From assembly GCA_021378535.1 (NCBI GenBank), contig JAACJV010000008.1, positions 1 to 38,252 on the forward strand: DNA of 38,252 nt, given 5' to 3'. The stretch comes from Ureaplasma sp. Hg1. GTDB taxonomy: Bacteria > Bacillota_I > Bacilli_A > Mycoplasmatales > Mycoplasmoidaceae. Of this stretch, positions 1-10,246 are shown piece after piece; within the stretch, counting starts at the first letter, position 1; the number at the start of each line of letters is the position of its first letter. The notes beneath the pieces were generated by a model. It ran no database searches. It was not told the DNA's origin and was given only the letters and a program-made list of their open reading frames with translations. The position numbers and the translations under genes are program-made.

Positions 1-369
1 AAAATTTTCTACAATATTATTTAATAGATTAACTGTTTTGACATCGTTAACATTTCCTAAGTTTTCAACGTTATCAAGGGAGTGAAGTAATATATTTGCA
101 TTCATCGGCCCTTTAATACCCGTTGGAGAAATATGACTATTAATATTCTTAATTAAAGTATCATTATCCATACTATTTATATTAGCTCAACTTTGATTAG
201 TAGCGCTTGCATATTTTCCATAGTTAAATGATACATTATCACTTAAAAAGTTATCAGAGTCGTTAGTAAACAAGGTTGCTACAACTGTTGTTGGGATAGT
301 AATAACGGCTGCAGAAACTAATACTGCCCCTAAATAATATTTCCCAAATTTTTTAAAATGTTTAATCAT
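1..369 (-). CDS. Surface-type membrane protein, N-terminal part (runs off window)
   Basis: I do not recognise a family. The visible N-terminal 123 residues start with a short basic stretch (MIKHFKKFGKYY) followed by one hydrophobic segment at about residues 13-35, then a polar Asn/Ser/Asp-rich region. This is the layout of an exported, N-terminally anchored mollicute surface protein. No cysteine lies in or just after the hydrophobic segment, so it is not an obvious lipoprotein. A TGA at 187-189 reads as Trp and the frame stays open to base 1. The start at 369 was chosen over an in-frame ATG at 429 because GAGGTAA sits just upstream of it and the promoter at 459-487 leaves a leader of about 80 nt. 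It resembles the surface proteins at 34811 onwards in general design, not in clear sequence. Confidence 0.7.
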
Positions 370-458
370 AATAATTACCTCAAGCTTAATTAAATTCAAA
401 ATATCGATAAAATTTAAGGTTTTTAACACTAAAATTTTAGAATGTTTTGTATACCCGT

Positions 459-487
459 ATTATATTGTAAAAAAAACAATTGTGCAA
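459..487 (-). promoter_or_regulatory. Sigma-70-type promoter of the surface gene at 369
   Basis: On the minus strand TTGCAC (482-487) and TATAAT (459-464) are separated by 17 nt, a good vegetative promoter. The -35 lies inside a perfect inverted repeat, AATTG-TG-CAATT (478-489), and the word TGTGCAATT recurs at 557-565. A regulator site is possible but is inference. Confidence 0.65.
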
Positions 488-520
488 TTATTTAACATAG
501 TTTAGGAAATAATACAACAC

Positions 521-553
521 AAATATCAAAATTAAGACCAAATTTTGATATTT
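521..553 (-). terminator. Terminator hairpin of the glyS-dnaG-PHP operon
   Basis: A perfect 13-bp stem (521-533 with 541-553) with a 7-nt loop lies downstream of the PHP gene. T-rich flanks occur on both sides, so it may work in both directions. Confidence 0.7.
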
Positions 554-617
554 TTATGTGCAATTGTTTTTACTTATTTTGTAATTTTAATTAGTTTAGA
601 ATAGGCTAATGGTAAAT

Positions 618-1394
618 TTAGTCAAAGATATTTTCAACTAAATTATCTGCCAAGCCCCATTCGATTGCAAGTGCTTTAACTTCTTCATGATAATTTTTTG
701 ATAGGACGCTAGTACTATGTGCATCCATTTCAATAACCACCTTAATATTTTTATGTTTAGCAATTTGTTCTCAAAAGAAACGACACGGATAACTATATTT
801 ATCTTTATAAATTAAATAACCATTAGCATTAAAACCAAGGGGCATATCGTATTTAATTGCGGCTGCAATTAATTTATCAATATTCTTAACTAAATGCTCA
901 TCAAACTTACGATAAGCGCGAATTGAGATATCTGGGTGAGCCACTAAAACAAATAGACCACTAGCAATGCCTGCTACCATTTGATCATAATATTGATTTA
1001 GTAATTCAGGGGTCTTAATATCCAAATTATTAATTCCTTCTTGTTCATCTAGAAGATTGCCGATTCGATGGTTTCCAAAAATCATGTAATCGGTTGTCTT
1101 AAGATCATGAATTGCTTGTAAATGTGGTTCCATTTCCTTGCAATATTCGCTTTCATAACCTAATCTTAGTTTGATATGCGAGCCATATTTCTCTTTAGCA
1201 TGTAACATTTCTTTTACATATTCATCATTAGTTGCTTTTGTTAAACGGAAGGTTCCACCCTTATCATTAGGTCAATAAATATGTTCGCTAATTCCAAAGC
1301 TACGATACCCTTGTTTGATTGCAGCTTCAACCATTTCATCGACGGTGTTGATAGCGTGATTACAATGGAATGTATGGGCGTGGTAATTAGTCAT
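618..1394 (-). CDS. PHP-domain phosphohydrolase, histidinol-phosphatase (HisK/HisJ) type
   Basis: A 258-residue protein of the PHP metal-dependent phosphoesterase superfamily. The N-terminus reads NYHAHTFHCNHA, matching the metal-binding HxH and the C-x-H-A motif of the HisK/HisJ branch. Further ligand motifs follow in order: a glutamate in GYESEY, the histidine of FGNHRIG, VAHPD and EMDAHS near the C-terminus. Length fits the family (about 260-270). The start is 8 nt after the dnaG stop codon, so it is the last gene of the glyS-dnaG transcript. One internal TGA (769-771) codes Trp. No histidine-synthesis genes are visible and mollicutes generally lack them, so the substrate is probably another phosphomonoester; that is inference. 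In M. genitalium, as I recall it, rpoD follows dnaG at this place. Confidence 0.85.
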
Positions 1395-1402
1395 TTTAAA
1401 AC

Positions 1403-3319
1403 CTATTTTCTTTGTTTACTTTTTTCTTTAAGGTTGATATTTTCAAGTTCAAGATCACGTTTGTGATTTAACATTTCCTCTATTTTTTCTTTAACTTTAT
1501 TATACTTCATTTCATCGTCTGTGATATTCATTTCTTTATCAATATAACTATTAATATTTTTTTCATAACGTTTAATTAAAATATTATTTAAAATCTCTGG
1601 CATCATCGCTGGTTCATAAACACTACCGTAATTAATTTGAAAGTATAAAATATTTTGAAGCGTATTTGCTAATTTAGGATTATCTAAATACGTAACAACA
1701 TGATCTATATTGGCTTTATTAATCTTGGTTACATTAGGATAAAGCACATAATATTGTTCAATTAGAGTGGCTAAATTTCTTAAATCTTTATGGAAAAACT
1801 GATTTAATTTAACGTGAAAAATATCTATCGCATGGACATCATAACAAAAATAACGAATTAAATCTTCTTCTAAATTGAATAATGCTTCACTTACATCGTC
1901 ATTTTGCTGTGCTTCATTATTAGGTAAATTTATTCTACTTTTATTAGAATAATTAGACTGGCGATATTGCTTTGTTTGCTTAATTACTGGTTGAAGTAAT
2001 TCCTTAATAGTTGCTTCATTAAAATTAGTAACATTAGTAATTGTTGTTATTTGTTCCATTAAATATAAGTTGCTACCATATTTTTTAATTGTTGCAATAA
2101 ATCAATTTAGTAATGCTTCTTGATTAATTTTATTTTCTAAATTTTTACTTTTAGAAATTTTTAATGCTAGTAAATAGCTAATTAAATCATTTGTTTTATT
2201 TAATGCTGTTTTAGCATCATCGATTCCTAATTGATTAATTAATTCATCAGCATCTTTGATGTTATTAGGAAATGCATCAACGACATACAAACTATAACGA
2301 TGATGTAAAATATTAACACTATTAATAATTGCAGCTTGACCCGCGCTATCATTGTCAAAACATAGGTTAATGACTTTTAAATGTGGCAAGTTAGCCTGTA
2401 ATAAATTAAGGTGTTTGCTAGTAAAAGCTACACCCATCGTAGCCACAACATTAATAATTCCTGCCCGATAACAAGCAATTACATCCATAAACCCTTCGAC
2501 AACATAAAGTGCATCATTATCTTCAAGTCGTTTTACTCGATCTAAATTATAAAGAATTCCTTCCTTATGAAAAATCGGGGTTGTACCTGTATTAATGTAT
2601 TTGTATTTTGAACTTTTTAATTGATTATATTCACGGGCACTAAAACCAACAATTCTTCCATATTCATCCTTAATTGGGAAAGTTATTCGATTATAAAAGA
2701 AATCATAATATATTCCATCATCACGCAAATTAACCAAACCAACTTCATCCAATTGCTTAATATCATAAGTATCTTGTGGCAAAATGTTGCCCATTATTTT
2801 ATCTTCATTGGTTGCCATTTTAACTATTTGGCGATTTTGTTTTGGTGCAAATCCTATTTCAAAAGTCTTAATAACATCATCATTAATTTGACGATCATGT
2901 AAATATTTAAGAGCACTACTGTTTTCTTTATTATCTAGAAATAGAACAAATCACTTATTAACATGGGCGTTTAATGAATATAATTTTTCATGCTTATTGT
3001 CAATTTGATAATTGCGCGTAAGTTGATTAATAACATCTTGATTAATGCCAACCATCTTCGCTACTTTAAGAAGGGCTTCACGATAACTAATATTTTCAAA
3101 TCGTTTTACAAAACCAATGACATCACCCTTAGCTTCACAGCTAAAACAATTATAAAGTTGACGTTCACTAGAAACTGATAAAGAAGGTTTAGTATCATTA
3201 TGAAAAGGACAAACCCCCCAATGGTTTTTACCTTTTTTAGAAAGTGAAATATATTGACCGATAACGTCAACTATATCTGCTTTTGATTTAATTAATTCGG
3301 CAAAGTTTTGCTGTTCCAT
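1403..3319 (-). CDS. dnaG: DNA primase DnaG
   Basis: A 638-residue primase that makes RNA primers at the replication fork. The N-terminal zinc-binding domain is intact: CPFHND at about residues 38-43, then CFSC at about 58-61. The TOPRIM core has VVEGFMD (catalytic Glu near residue 275) and the acidic CFDNDSAG motif at about 321-328. The C-terminal third, which contacts the replicative helicase in the family, is Asn/Lys-rich and helical. The start at 3319 is preceded by GAGGCG. It lies 20 nt after the glyS stop codon and 8 nt before the PHP gene, so all three are probably cotranscribed. Trp is coded by TGA at several places, which breaks the frame under the standard code. Length is normal for a firmicute-type primase. 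Confidence 0.95.
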
Positions 3320-3339
3320 AAACGCCTCACAATAACTTT

Positions 3340-4731
3340 CTAATTAGTTTGTTTTAAATAAGTCTTAATCTCAACAATTTTAATTCGTTTTTGTTCCATC
3401 GTATCACGGTTTCGAATTGTTACGCTTTGATCGACTTCACTATCGAAATCATAGGTTATACAATAAGGTGTCCCGATTGCGTCCTGACGACGATAACGTT
3501 TCCCAATTGATCCTGCAGTATCAAACGAAACGCGCATTCCGGTTTCAACTAAATTAAGAAAAACAGTTTTAGCTTGTTCCTTTAATTTATTTGATAATGG
3601 TAGCACAGCTGTTTCATATGGTGCTAAGGTGTGATTTAAATGTAGAACGATACGAGTATCGTTTTCAAGTTGTTCCTCTTCATAAGCATCACACAAGATT
3701 GCATACATTAATCTTTCAACCCCAACTGATGGTTCAATTACATAAGGGATTACTTTTGTTTTTGCTTCAACATCTAAATAACTTAAATCTTTTTTAGATC
3801 CATTTTGATGTTGCTTTAGATCATAATCAGTTCGGTTCGCCAAACCCCACAATTCACTTCAACCTTGGGGAAATAAATATTCAAAGTCAATTGTTCTTAA
3901 AGCGTAATGACTTAATTGTTCCTTAGCATGTTCTTTAACTTTAATATGTTGTTTTTTTAAACCACATGAATGATTAAGAAAGTGTTCAATTTTTGTTTTT
4001 AAAACTTCAAATTGAGCTTCACTATCCTTAGGAAAACAAAAGTATTCTAATTCCATTTGTTCAAATTCACGGGTTCTAAAAATAAAGTTACCTGGCGTTA
4101 TTTCATTTCGGAAAGATTTCCCAATTTGACCAACCCCAAATGGTAGTTTTAAACGCATACTCCGTTGAATATTTTTGAAGTTAATAAAGATTCCTTGAGC
4201 AGTTTCAGGACGTAAATAAAGCGATGCTTTATCGTTTTCAATTACCCCTTGAAAAGTTTTAAACATTAAGTTAAAATTTCTAACTTCAGTTCAATCTTGT
4301 TTATCACATTTTGGACAACGGATTTTTAAACTTTGCAGATAAGATTGAATAATGTCATTCCCTGATGTTTCACTAATAATCACACTACTATCAGCTGCCT
4401 CAATTAATTTATCTGCTCGAAAACGACTTTTACAAGCTTTACAATCAATTAAGGGATCACTAAAATTACTTAAGTGGCCACTCGCTTGTCAAACTGCTGG
4501 GTTATAAATAATGGCTGAATCTAACCCAACTACATCAACATCTTTAGTGACAAATTCTTTTCATCATAAATCCTTAATTTGTTTTTTAAGAATAACTCCT
4601 AATGGTCCAAAATCTCACGCGTTTGCTAGTCCGCCATAAATTTCTGAATTAGCGAATACAAAACCATAATGTTTTAAATGGTTAACAATTGTTTCTTGTT
4701 TTAAATCTTGTTGCTTATCGATTTGTTTCAT
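3340..4731 (-). CDS. glyS: Glycyl-tRNA synthetase (single-chain, class II)
   Basis: This 463-residue enzyme charges tRNA-Gly in the cytoplasm; it is the homodimeric bacterial/eukaryotic-type GlyRS, not the alpha2beta2 form. Visible signatures are an N-terminal [13 protein letters not shown] segment, a Zn-type cysteine set (CKAC and later CPKC), class II motif 2 with [19 protein letters not shown], and motif 3 near the C-terminus with [12 protein letters not shown]. An anticodon-binding domain with [14 protein letters not shown] follows. The start at 4731 has AGGTAGG upstream. It is the first gene of the operon that continues into dnaG. A tRNA-Gly gene (TCC) is present at 23906-23979. No T-box is seen in its short leader. 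Confidence 0.95.
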
Positions 4732-4762
4732 CTTACCTACCTATATTGATTACAATGTTAAT

Positions 4763-4768
4763 ATTATA
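4763..4768 (-). promoter_or_regulatory. -10 element of the glyS operon
   Basis: TATAAT on the minus strand, 32 nt upstream of the glyS start. I see no good -35; that region overlaps the MATE-gene terminator, so the transcripts are packed end to end. Confidence 0.45.
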
Positions 4769-4778
4769 GTATAAATTA

Positions 4779-4808
4779 GAAAAAAAGCAGCACTTAATAA
4801 GTGTTGCT
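4779..4808 (-). terminator. Terminator of the MATE transporter gene
   Basis: A 10-bp stem (4786-4795 with 4799-4808, one G-U pair), 3-nt loop and a run of seven U on the minus strand, 20 nt after the MATE stop codon. Confidence 0.8.
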
Positions 4809-4828
4809 TTAATTTGATAAAATATTAA

Positions 4829-6559
4829 TTAATATCATTTTGCATTTTTAACTGCTGCCTTTTTATTAATCTTAGCCATCAATCAATTATTCAATTTAGA
4901 ATAATGCATTCCTGGTCCAACTTTTTTACTAACATATCAGCTACTAAAACTGAAGACGATAATCCCTGTTACTAAAGAGTTAATAGCATTAGCTGCTAAG
5001 AAGACTTCAATGTCTTCTGTTTGGATAGAAATATTTCGCATAATATATAACATTGGTAATCCAATCCAAATCCCTTGCGCTCCTGAAACTAAAATCGAAG
5101 GAACGACTTTACCAGAAGCTTGGAAAATTGTCATACTAGCAGATTGTAAAGCGAATAAAGGAATTTGTAACATTGTCATCAATAAGAAGAAATGAGCATC
5201 CTGCATTTGCTGTCCTTGCTTAATATCAAAGATGTTAAGCAACGGTACGGCGAGTCCAAATCCAATTACGAAATAGATGAAGATACCATAAATCGCAGTG
5301 TATAAGGTGGTGATCCAAAAAGTGGTCTTAATTCGGTTATATTGTTTTGCCCCGACATTATAACTCATAATCATCCGGGACCCCCGGACAATTCCAATCG
5401 TGGCCGTAAAGACAACATTATAAATCGGGAGGATTGCTCCATTTAAAGTTTGATAATAATTGTTACCTTTGGCTGGTTCAAGATCATGGGTTAATTCCAC
5501 CAAAAATGTTTGTTGTAAGGAGGAACTAATTGAGTTAGAGAAATTTCGTAAAAAAGACGGTAGTCCAATTAAAATTACCCCACCAATGATTAGTAAGTTA
5601 AAGTTTAAGGTTTTAAATGCATTCAATGTCAAATGCGTCGTGGCGGTTCGATTCAACCAGACGATAATCAAGAGGATGGCAAATGCATTAATAACATAAG
5701 CCATAACAGTTGCTGAGGCTGCCCCAACAACACCTTGTTTTGCATATTCCATTAAAACATAATCAAGGATAATATTACAAGCATTAGCAACAATCGCAGC
5801 AAACATAACATTTACTTGGCGACCTTCTGAATTGATTAAGTTAGAACCAACTTGGACGAATCCTAAAAACATCGTACCACTAGCAACGATTCTAATAATG
5901 TAACTTGCATAAGTAACCGCTGTGGCCGTATAAGTGGAGTAGTAAGAGTTTAATAAATCATTTTGACTTGGACTTAAATTAAACCCATCTAAGTTAATAC
6001 TCGAGTTAAGCCCAGCATATGCTTGACCACGAACTCAAATTGGACCAATGATAATCATGATAATTGTTAATACAAAGGTAAATGTTAAAGTAGATTGTAA
6101 TCCTGCAGATCATATTTGACTTGCTTTATTAGATTCTTTTCGACCGATTGCTAAACTATAATGAACTGCTGTCCCCATTCCAAATAATAATGAAATAGCA
6201 ATTAATACCATTAACAAAGGAGCAACTAAAGCGTTTGCCATTCGCACAATGTCAGTAACATCATAAATTTGTAAGGTTGACGCTGCTGCTGCCGTTTCAG
6301 GCGCGGCTTGTAATTGATGAATTAAACTGGCAGCTTGTTCATATAGTGAACCACCATTATATTGTCCAAAAACGTTATCATTAGTATGAACACCATCGCT
6401 AGGAATAATATTCACTTGCATGATTTGATCTATAAAGGTATATAACCCATTCATAAAAGCGATAATAACTGAGGGAATACCTACTTTTAATAATGCCTTT
6501 CAAACTGGCGTATGACGAAATAAAATTTCAGCTTTAGTTGCTTTTTTTGTCTCGAACAT
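4829..6559 (-). CDS. MATE-family multidrug/metabolite efflux transporter
   Basis: A 576-residue polytopic membrane protein with about 12 hydrophobic segments. It matches the MATE family: a first half with VQVGSNLINSEGRQ and NIILDYVLMEY, and a second half with SYNVGAKQYNRIKTT and FQASGKVVPSILVSGAQG. These are the paired loop motifs of the two MATE halves. The family exports cationic drugs or metabolites by Na+ or H+ antiport; the substrate here is unknown. It is about 120 residues longer than typical MATE proteins, with an Ala/Asn/Gly-rich extracytoplasmic insert around residues 45-95 and a basic C-terminal tail. It is a single-gene unit with its own extended -10 promoter (6609-6617) and terminator (4779-4808). 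The start has GGGAGG upstream. Several Trp codons are TGA. Confidence 0.88.
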
Positions 6560-6608
6560 TTATGCCTCCCTTATAGGTGATTTTAGTTTGATACCGTAAT
6601 AACTAAAA

Positions 6609-6617
6609 ATTATAGCA
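6609..6617 (-). promoter_or_regulatory. Extended -10 promoter of the MATE gene
   Basis: Minus-strand TGCTATAAT is a perfect extended -10 (TGnTATAAT), about 50 nt upstream of the start codon. The -35 is not recognisable, as is usual for extended -10 promoters. Confidence 0.6.
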
Positions 6618-6704
6618 CTTTTCATTTAAAAAACGTTGAATATAATTATTATTTTATTAAATTAGGTATATTTATATGTACAACTTGAACAAGTTTAAGA
6701 AGTT

Positions 6705-6833
6705 AAAATATCATCTTAAATAGTTATAAAAATGGGCTTATGATCACCCTTCATTGCTTATAAATAAATGTTATATCTAAGGGGTGATGGATTTACTATT
6801 TGATTTTTATAAGTTAAAATTTTAAGATATTTT
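6705..6833. other. Long imperfect hairpin in a gene-free stretch (possible structured RNA)
   Basis: The 415-nt gap between the MATE and scpB genes has no credible ORF. Four helices nest in register: 6705-6712 with 6826-6833, 6715-6720 with 6821-6826 (they share one base), 6724-6733 with 6803-6812 (10 bp), and 6743-6751 with 6779-6788 (ATCACCCTT against AAGGGGTGAT). The apical loop is about 27 nt. The strand is unresolved: on the plus strand a U-rich run follows the outer arm, and on the minus strand a weak TTGTTA/TATAGG pair lies near 6850-6880. I found no match to SRP RNA, tmRNA, RNase P RNA or a T-box. This could be a small RNA, or a decayed or protein-binding element. Confidence 0.45.
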
Positions 6834-6915
6834 TATTTCTTAAAGCCTATAGTTAAATAAATCTTGTAATAACAAACGGAGTTAAAACCATAAAAGTAAA
6901 GCAAATAATAATTAA

Positions 6916-6952
6916 AAAATATAACAAGTTAAAGTTTGACTTGTTATATTTT
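6916..6952 (-). terminator. Terminator of the thyA-folA-scpA-scpB operon
   Basis: A 14-bp perfect stem (6916-6929 with 6939-6952) with a 9-nt loop, 23 nt after the scpB stop codon, U-rich on the minus-strand exit. Confidence 0.8.
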
Positions 6953-6974
6953 ATGTTCTTTTTATCTAGTGTAA

Positions 6975-7799
6975 TTATTCGTCGCTTGTTGCTTCATCAT
7001 TAAAACGAGTCGTATCAAAGAAGTTAATATCTTCTGCGATTTCAGTTTGATGAAATTCAATTTTAGGTAATTCATTAATTGATTCAATCCCAAAAATATC
7101 ATAAAATTTTTGACTTACCGCATATAAAAATGGGCGCCCTGGAGTGTCGGCTCGACCAACACCAACGATTAATCCTAGTTCAACTAGTTTTTGAATTGTT
7201 CCGGTTGGATCTTTTTCACGAATATTTTCAATCTTACTTTTAGTACATGGCTGGTTATAAGCAATGATTGCCAATGTTTCCATTACTTTAGCAGTTAAAG
7301 GATTTTTTAATTTAACATTAACTAACTGGCCTAACGCTTCCTTGTTACATGGTTTAGTGAAGAATTTAAAACGTTCTCCAAAGTTACGAATTACAATCCC
7401 ACGACTATGTTCATGATCGTAATATTTCATCATTTCCTTTAAAACCTTACGAACTAATTCAGCTGGTAAACCTGTAATTCGTTTCATGTCAGGTACGCTA
7501 ATACCTTCGTTCCCTGAGATATATAAGGCAGATTCAATAATTGACATAATTGCATCTTTATCAAAATCTATTACAATTTTAGCACCGTTTGCTTCATCGG
7601 CTGATTTATCAAAAATATTGATTTCACGGGTGATTGCTTGACTTGCATTATGAGGATGATCATTTTTTTCAATATGAATAATATCATCAGTGTTATTACT
7701 AACTTCTTTAATATCTTCCTCTTCTTCGATATCTAATAACTCATTAATTTCTTTAAGTTCATTATTATCTTTAAGATCGTTATTGTTTTGGTGATCCAT
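6975..7799 (-). CDS. scpB: Segregation and condensation protein ScpB
   Basis: A 274-residue ScpB, the winged-helix (kite) subunit that binds ScpA in the SMC-ScpAB complex, which compacts and segregates the nucleoid. The conserved core spans about residues 75-240: an IIESALYISGNEG-type first helix, then LRKVL/LAIIAYNQP-like helix-turn-helix elements, with ETLAIIAYNQP and the GRADTPGRPFLYAVS wing clearly visible. An acidic, low-complexity N-terminal extension of about 70 residues (Asp/Glu/Asn) precedes the core and is longer than usual. It overlaps the 3' end of scpA by 20 nt, and GAGGACG inside scpA serves as its ribosome-binding site, implying translational coupling. It is the last gene of its operon. 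Confidence 0.93.
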   Translation of the reverse strand: MDHQNNNDLKDNNELKEINELLDIEEEEDIKEVSNNTDDIIHIEKNDHPHNASQAITREINIFDKSADEANGAKIVIDFDKDAIMSIIESALYISGNEGISVPDMKRITGLPAELVRKVLKEMMKYYDHEHSRGIVIRNFGERFKFFTKPCNKEALGQLVNVKLKNPLTAKVMETLAIIAYNQPCTKSKIENIREKDPTGTIQKLVELGLIVGVGRADTPGRPFLYAVSQKFYDIFGIESINELPKIEFHQTEIAEDINFFDTTRFNDEATSDE

Positions 7800-8742
7800 T
7801 GTTTTCGTCCTCTTTTAATTCTATATTATCTTCTTCGTTATCTTCTTGCTGAGGTTTTTTTATATGTTCCAAAGCAATTTCATTATTTAATAACATTGCA
7901 CTACGAATATCATCAACATCATCTTCTTCTATTTTTTCGTTATTTTTAATGATGTAAATTTCATCACCTTGTTCTTCTTGTAATAATTTAATTTTACGAT
8001 ACCTTACTAAAACTAACAACGCAACAAAAGTTGCACAAAAATATTCTGGTGATAATTTAAGCGGGTCTAACGATTCAATATACTCAGTCAACGACATCTT
8101 TTCAAATGTATTGTTCTTTACTAAAAACTCCATAAACTCATCTTGAATATCACCGACATTAATTTCTTTAACAACTACTTTACGTTGCACGAAAGTCGTT
8201 TCAACATACTTATTCATTAAATTCATCATTGCCAGCCGTAAATGCTCAACGTTGGCGTGTTCAGGCAATGGTGCTTCAGGAATAGTTTCGGGAATGTAAA
8301 TATCAAAATCTTCTTTCAATTTACTCATTAACTTCATTCTTTCAGCTTGTTTTTCACGAAACAATGGAATAGCTTCCTTATATTTTTTGTATTCTAGTAG
8401 ACGTTGAATGAAACGGTCTCTTTCATAATCACCCTCATAACCATTAGCGCCGTCAACCTCAACAGGAATTAAGTAACGAGCTTTTAATTCAATTAGATAT
8501 GAAGCCATAACTAAATAATCTGAGGCTGTATCAATTTCTAAAGTATCAATATTTTCACTTATATATTTCAAATATTGATCAGTCAAAGCTGCAATATTTA
8601 AGTTTAAAATATCCATCTTCTTATTTTTTATTAATCCTAATAAAACATCCAAAGGACCGTCAAAGTCGTTTAGCTTAAAATTAATAAAACTGGGACTATC
8701 ATCAACTTCTAATAATTCTGACTCGCTTACTTCAATTGCCAT
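7780..8742 (-). CDS. scpA: Segregation and condensation protein ScpA (kleisin)
   Basis: A 320-residue ScpA, the kleisin that bridges SMC heads and binds ScpB. The hallmark FDGPLDVLLGLIKNKKMDI lies at about residues 27-45, followed by TDQYLKYI and the helical DYLVMASYLIELKARYL segment. The C-terminal winged-helix part (SLTEYIESLDPLKLSPEYFCATFVALL) is present, followed by an acidic Glu/Asp/Asn tail not needed in the family. It starts 2 nt after the folA stop codon, with only a weak purine-rich ribosome-binding site, so it may depend on coupling to folA translation. Its end overlaps scpB by 20 nt. Confidence 0.94.
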   Translation of the reverse strand: MAIEVSESELLEVDDSPSFINFKLNDFDGPLDVLLGLIKNKKMDILNLNIAALTDQYLKYISENIDTLEIDTASDYLVMASYLIELKARYLIPVEVDGANGYEGDYERDRFIQRLLEYKKYKEAIPLFREKQAERMKLMSKLKEDFDIYIPETIPEAPLPEHANVEHLRLAMMNLMNKYVETTFVQRKVVVKEINVGDIQDEFMEFLVKNNTFEKMSLTEYIESLDPLKLSPEYFCATFVALLVLVRYRKIKLLQEEQGDEIYIIKNNEKIEEDDVDDIRSAMLLNNEIALEHIKKPQQEDNEEDNIELKEDENNGSPKQ

Positions 8743-8744
8743 AA

Positions 8745-9215
8745 TTAGATTTTTCTTTCGTTAGTTCGTTTATAAAAATTAACATCAAATTTTTCGTGAT
8801 GTTTAGTTTTTATTAAAGCGAAATCTGCTAAACTAAAATTTAGAATTTTATTGCAATGGTAATCTTCGCGCAATGATGAAATAATTAATTGATCAGCATG
8901 ACATAAAAATTGTTCATAAACTGATTTTCCACCAATCACAAAACTGTCACGATGACCATAATCATAAATGTATGAATCAATCGAATGATAGACTTCGACA
9001 CCTTCTGCTTTAAATTCAGGGTCCAAACTTAAAACAATATTTTCACGATTTGGTAGAGCCTTACCTATCGAATTATAAGTTGCTTCCCCCATCACAACAA
9101 CACCATCTTTTGTTGTTGTTTTAAAGTGTTCCATTTCGGCAGGAATTTTTCAAGGTAATGTGTTATCGATTCCGATTCCACCTTTGATATCCTGACATCA
9201 TATCATTGTAAGCAT
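8745..9215 (-). CDS. folA: Dihydrofolate reductase
   Basis: A 156-residue DHFR that reduces dihydrofolate to tetrahydrofolate with NADPH, regenerating the cofactor oxidised by ThyA. Family marks are GGIGIDNTLPWKIPAEM with the substrate-pocket region, HFKTTTKDGVVVMGEATY, and the cofactor-binding FVIGGKSVYEQF. The start codon overlaps the thyA stop as TAATG, so translation is coupled. Two early Trp codons are one TGG and one TGA; this is why the N-terminal 27 residues are missed under the standard code. Length is normal. The thyA-folA pair gives a self-contained dTMP cycle. Confidence 0.94.
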
Positions 9216-10084
9216 TATACTGCCACCTTTCCTTTAATAGCTGGATGATGTTGATAATTTTCAAATTCAAAATCATCTATTTTAAAATCTTCTATTTTTT
9301 TAACTTTTCGTTTTATTTTTAATTTACACAACGGATAAGGTTCGCGTGTTAGTTGCAATTTTACTTGTTCTAAATGATTTACATAAATATGTGCATCACC
9401 CAAAGTGTGAATAAAATCCTTTACTCCTAAACCACAAACATGAGCAATCATATGTGTGAACAATGCATATGAAGCAATGTTGAATGGTACTCCTAGAAAA
9501 ATATCGGCACTCCGTTGGTATAATTGACATGATAAACGATTTTGATCGTCAACATAGAATTGAACTAATGTGTGGCACGGTGGTAAAGCCATGTCCTTAA
9601 CTTCAGCGGGGTTTCATGCAGAAATAATTAGACGACGGCTCCGGGGATTAGTTTTAATTTCATTGATTAAATTTTTCAATTGATCAACCCCATTAAAATT
9701 ACGTCATTGTTTACCATAGACTGGTCCTAACTCACCATGTTTAATTGCAAAATCTGAATCATTTTTTATTTTGTCAACGAATTCTTCTAAAGTTTCCTTT
9801 TGATAATCAGTTGATTTTTTATATTTTTCATATGGTCATTCATTTCATATTCGAACATTATTATCTACCAAATATTTAATGTTGGTATCTCCATTAATAA
9901 ATCATAATAATTCATGAATAATGGCACGAACTGCAACTTTTTTTGTCGTTAGTAAAGGGAAGCCTGCTTCAAGATCATAACGGGTTTGATAACCAAATGT
10001 TGAAATGGTATCAGTTGCAGTTCGATTACTAGTTTGATGTCCCTCTTTTAAAACATGTCGCAATAAATCTAAATATTGTTTCAT
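9215..10084 (-). CDS. thyA: Thymidylate synthase
   Basis: A 289-residue ThyA converting dUMP and methylene-tetrahydrofolate to dTMP and dihydrofolate. Seen in order: the phosphate-binding [47 protein letters not shown], the catalytic cysteine in [12 protein letters not shown] (Cys170), [18 protein letters not shown], and [15 protein letters not shown]. The start at 10084 has AAGGAG at ideal spacing. It heads the thyA-folA-scpA-scpB operon, which links nucleotide supply to chromosome organisation by position only. A TATAAT at 10121-10126 may be its -10. Several Trp codons are TGA. Confidence 0.96.
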
Positions 10085-10178
10085 TTGGACTCCTTTAAAT
10101 TAATTTATACTATATTTAATATTATATAAGAAATTAACCTTATATGGTTACATATCGTTCAATTAATATTTTATAAAT

Positions 10179-10216
10179 AAAATATCATCAATGTAATCCT
10201 ACATTAATGATATTTT
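10179..10216 (-). terminator. Terminator of plsC
   Basis: A 17-bp stem (10179-10195 with 10200-10216) and 4-nt loop. The single irregular pair is G-U in the minus-strand RNA but a C-A mismatch in the plus-strand RNA, so the sequence itself points to minus-strand use after plsC. Confidence 0.8.
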
Positions 10217-10246
10217 TAATTTATTATTATATTTATATAAAACTAC

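Noticed and set aside
4732-4830. T-box riboswitch before glyS
   Set aside because: The leader is too short and lacks the conserved T-box core sequence.
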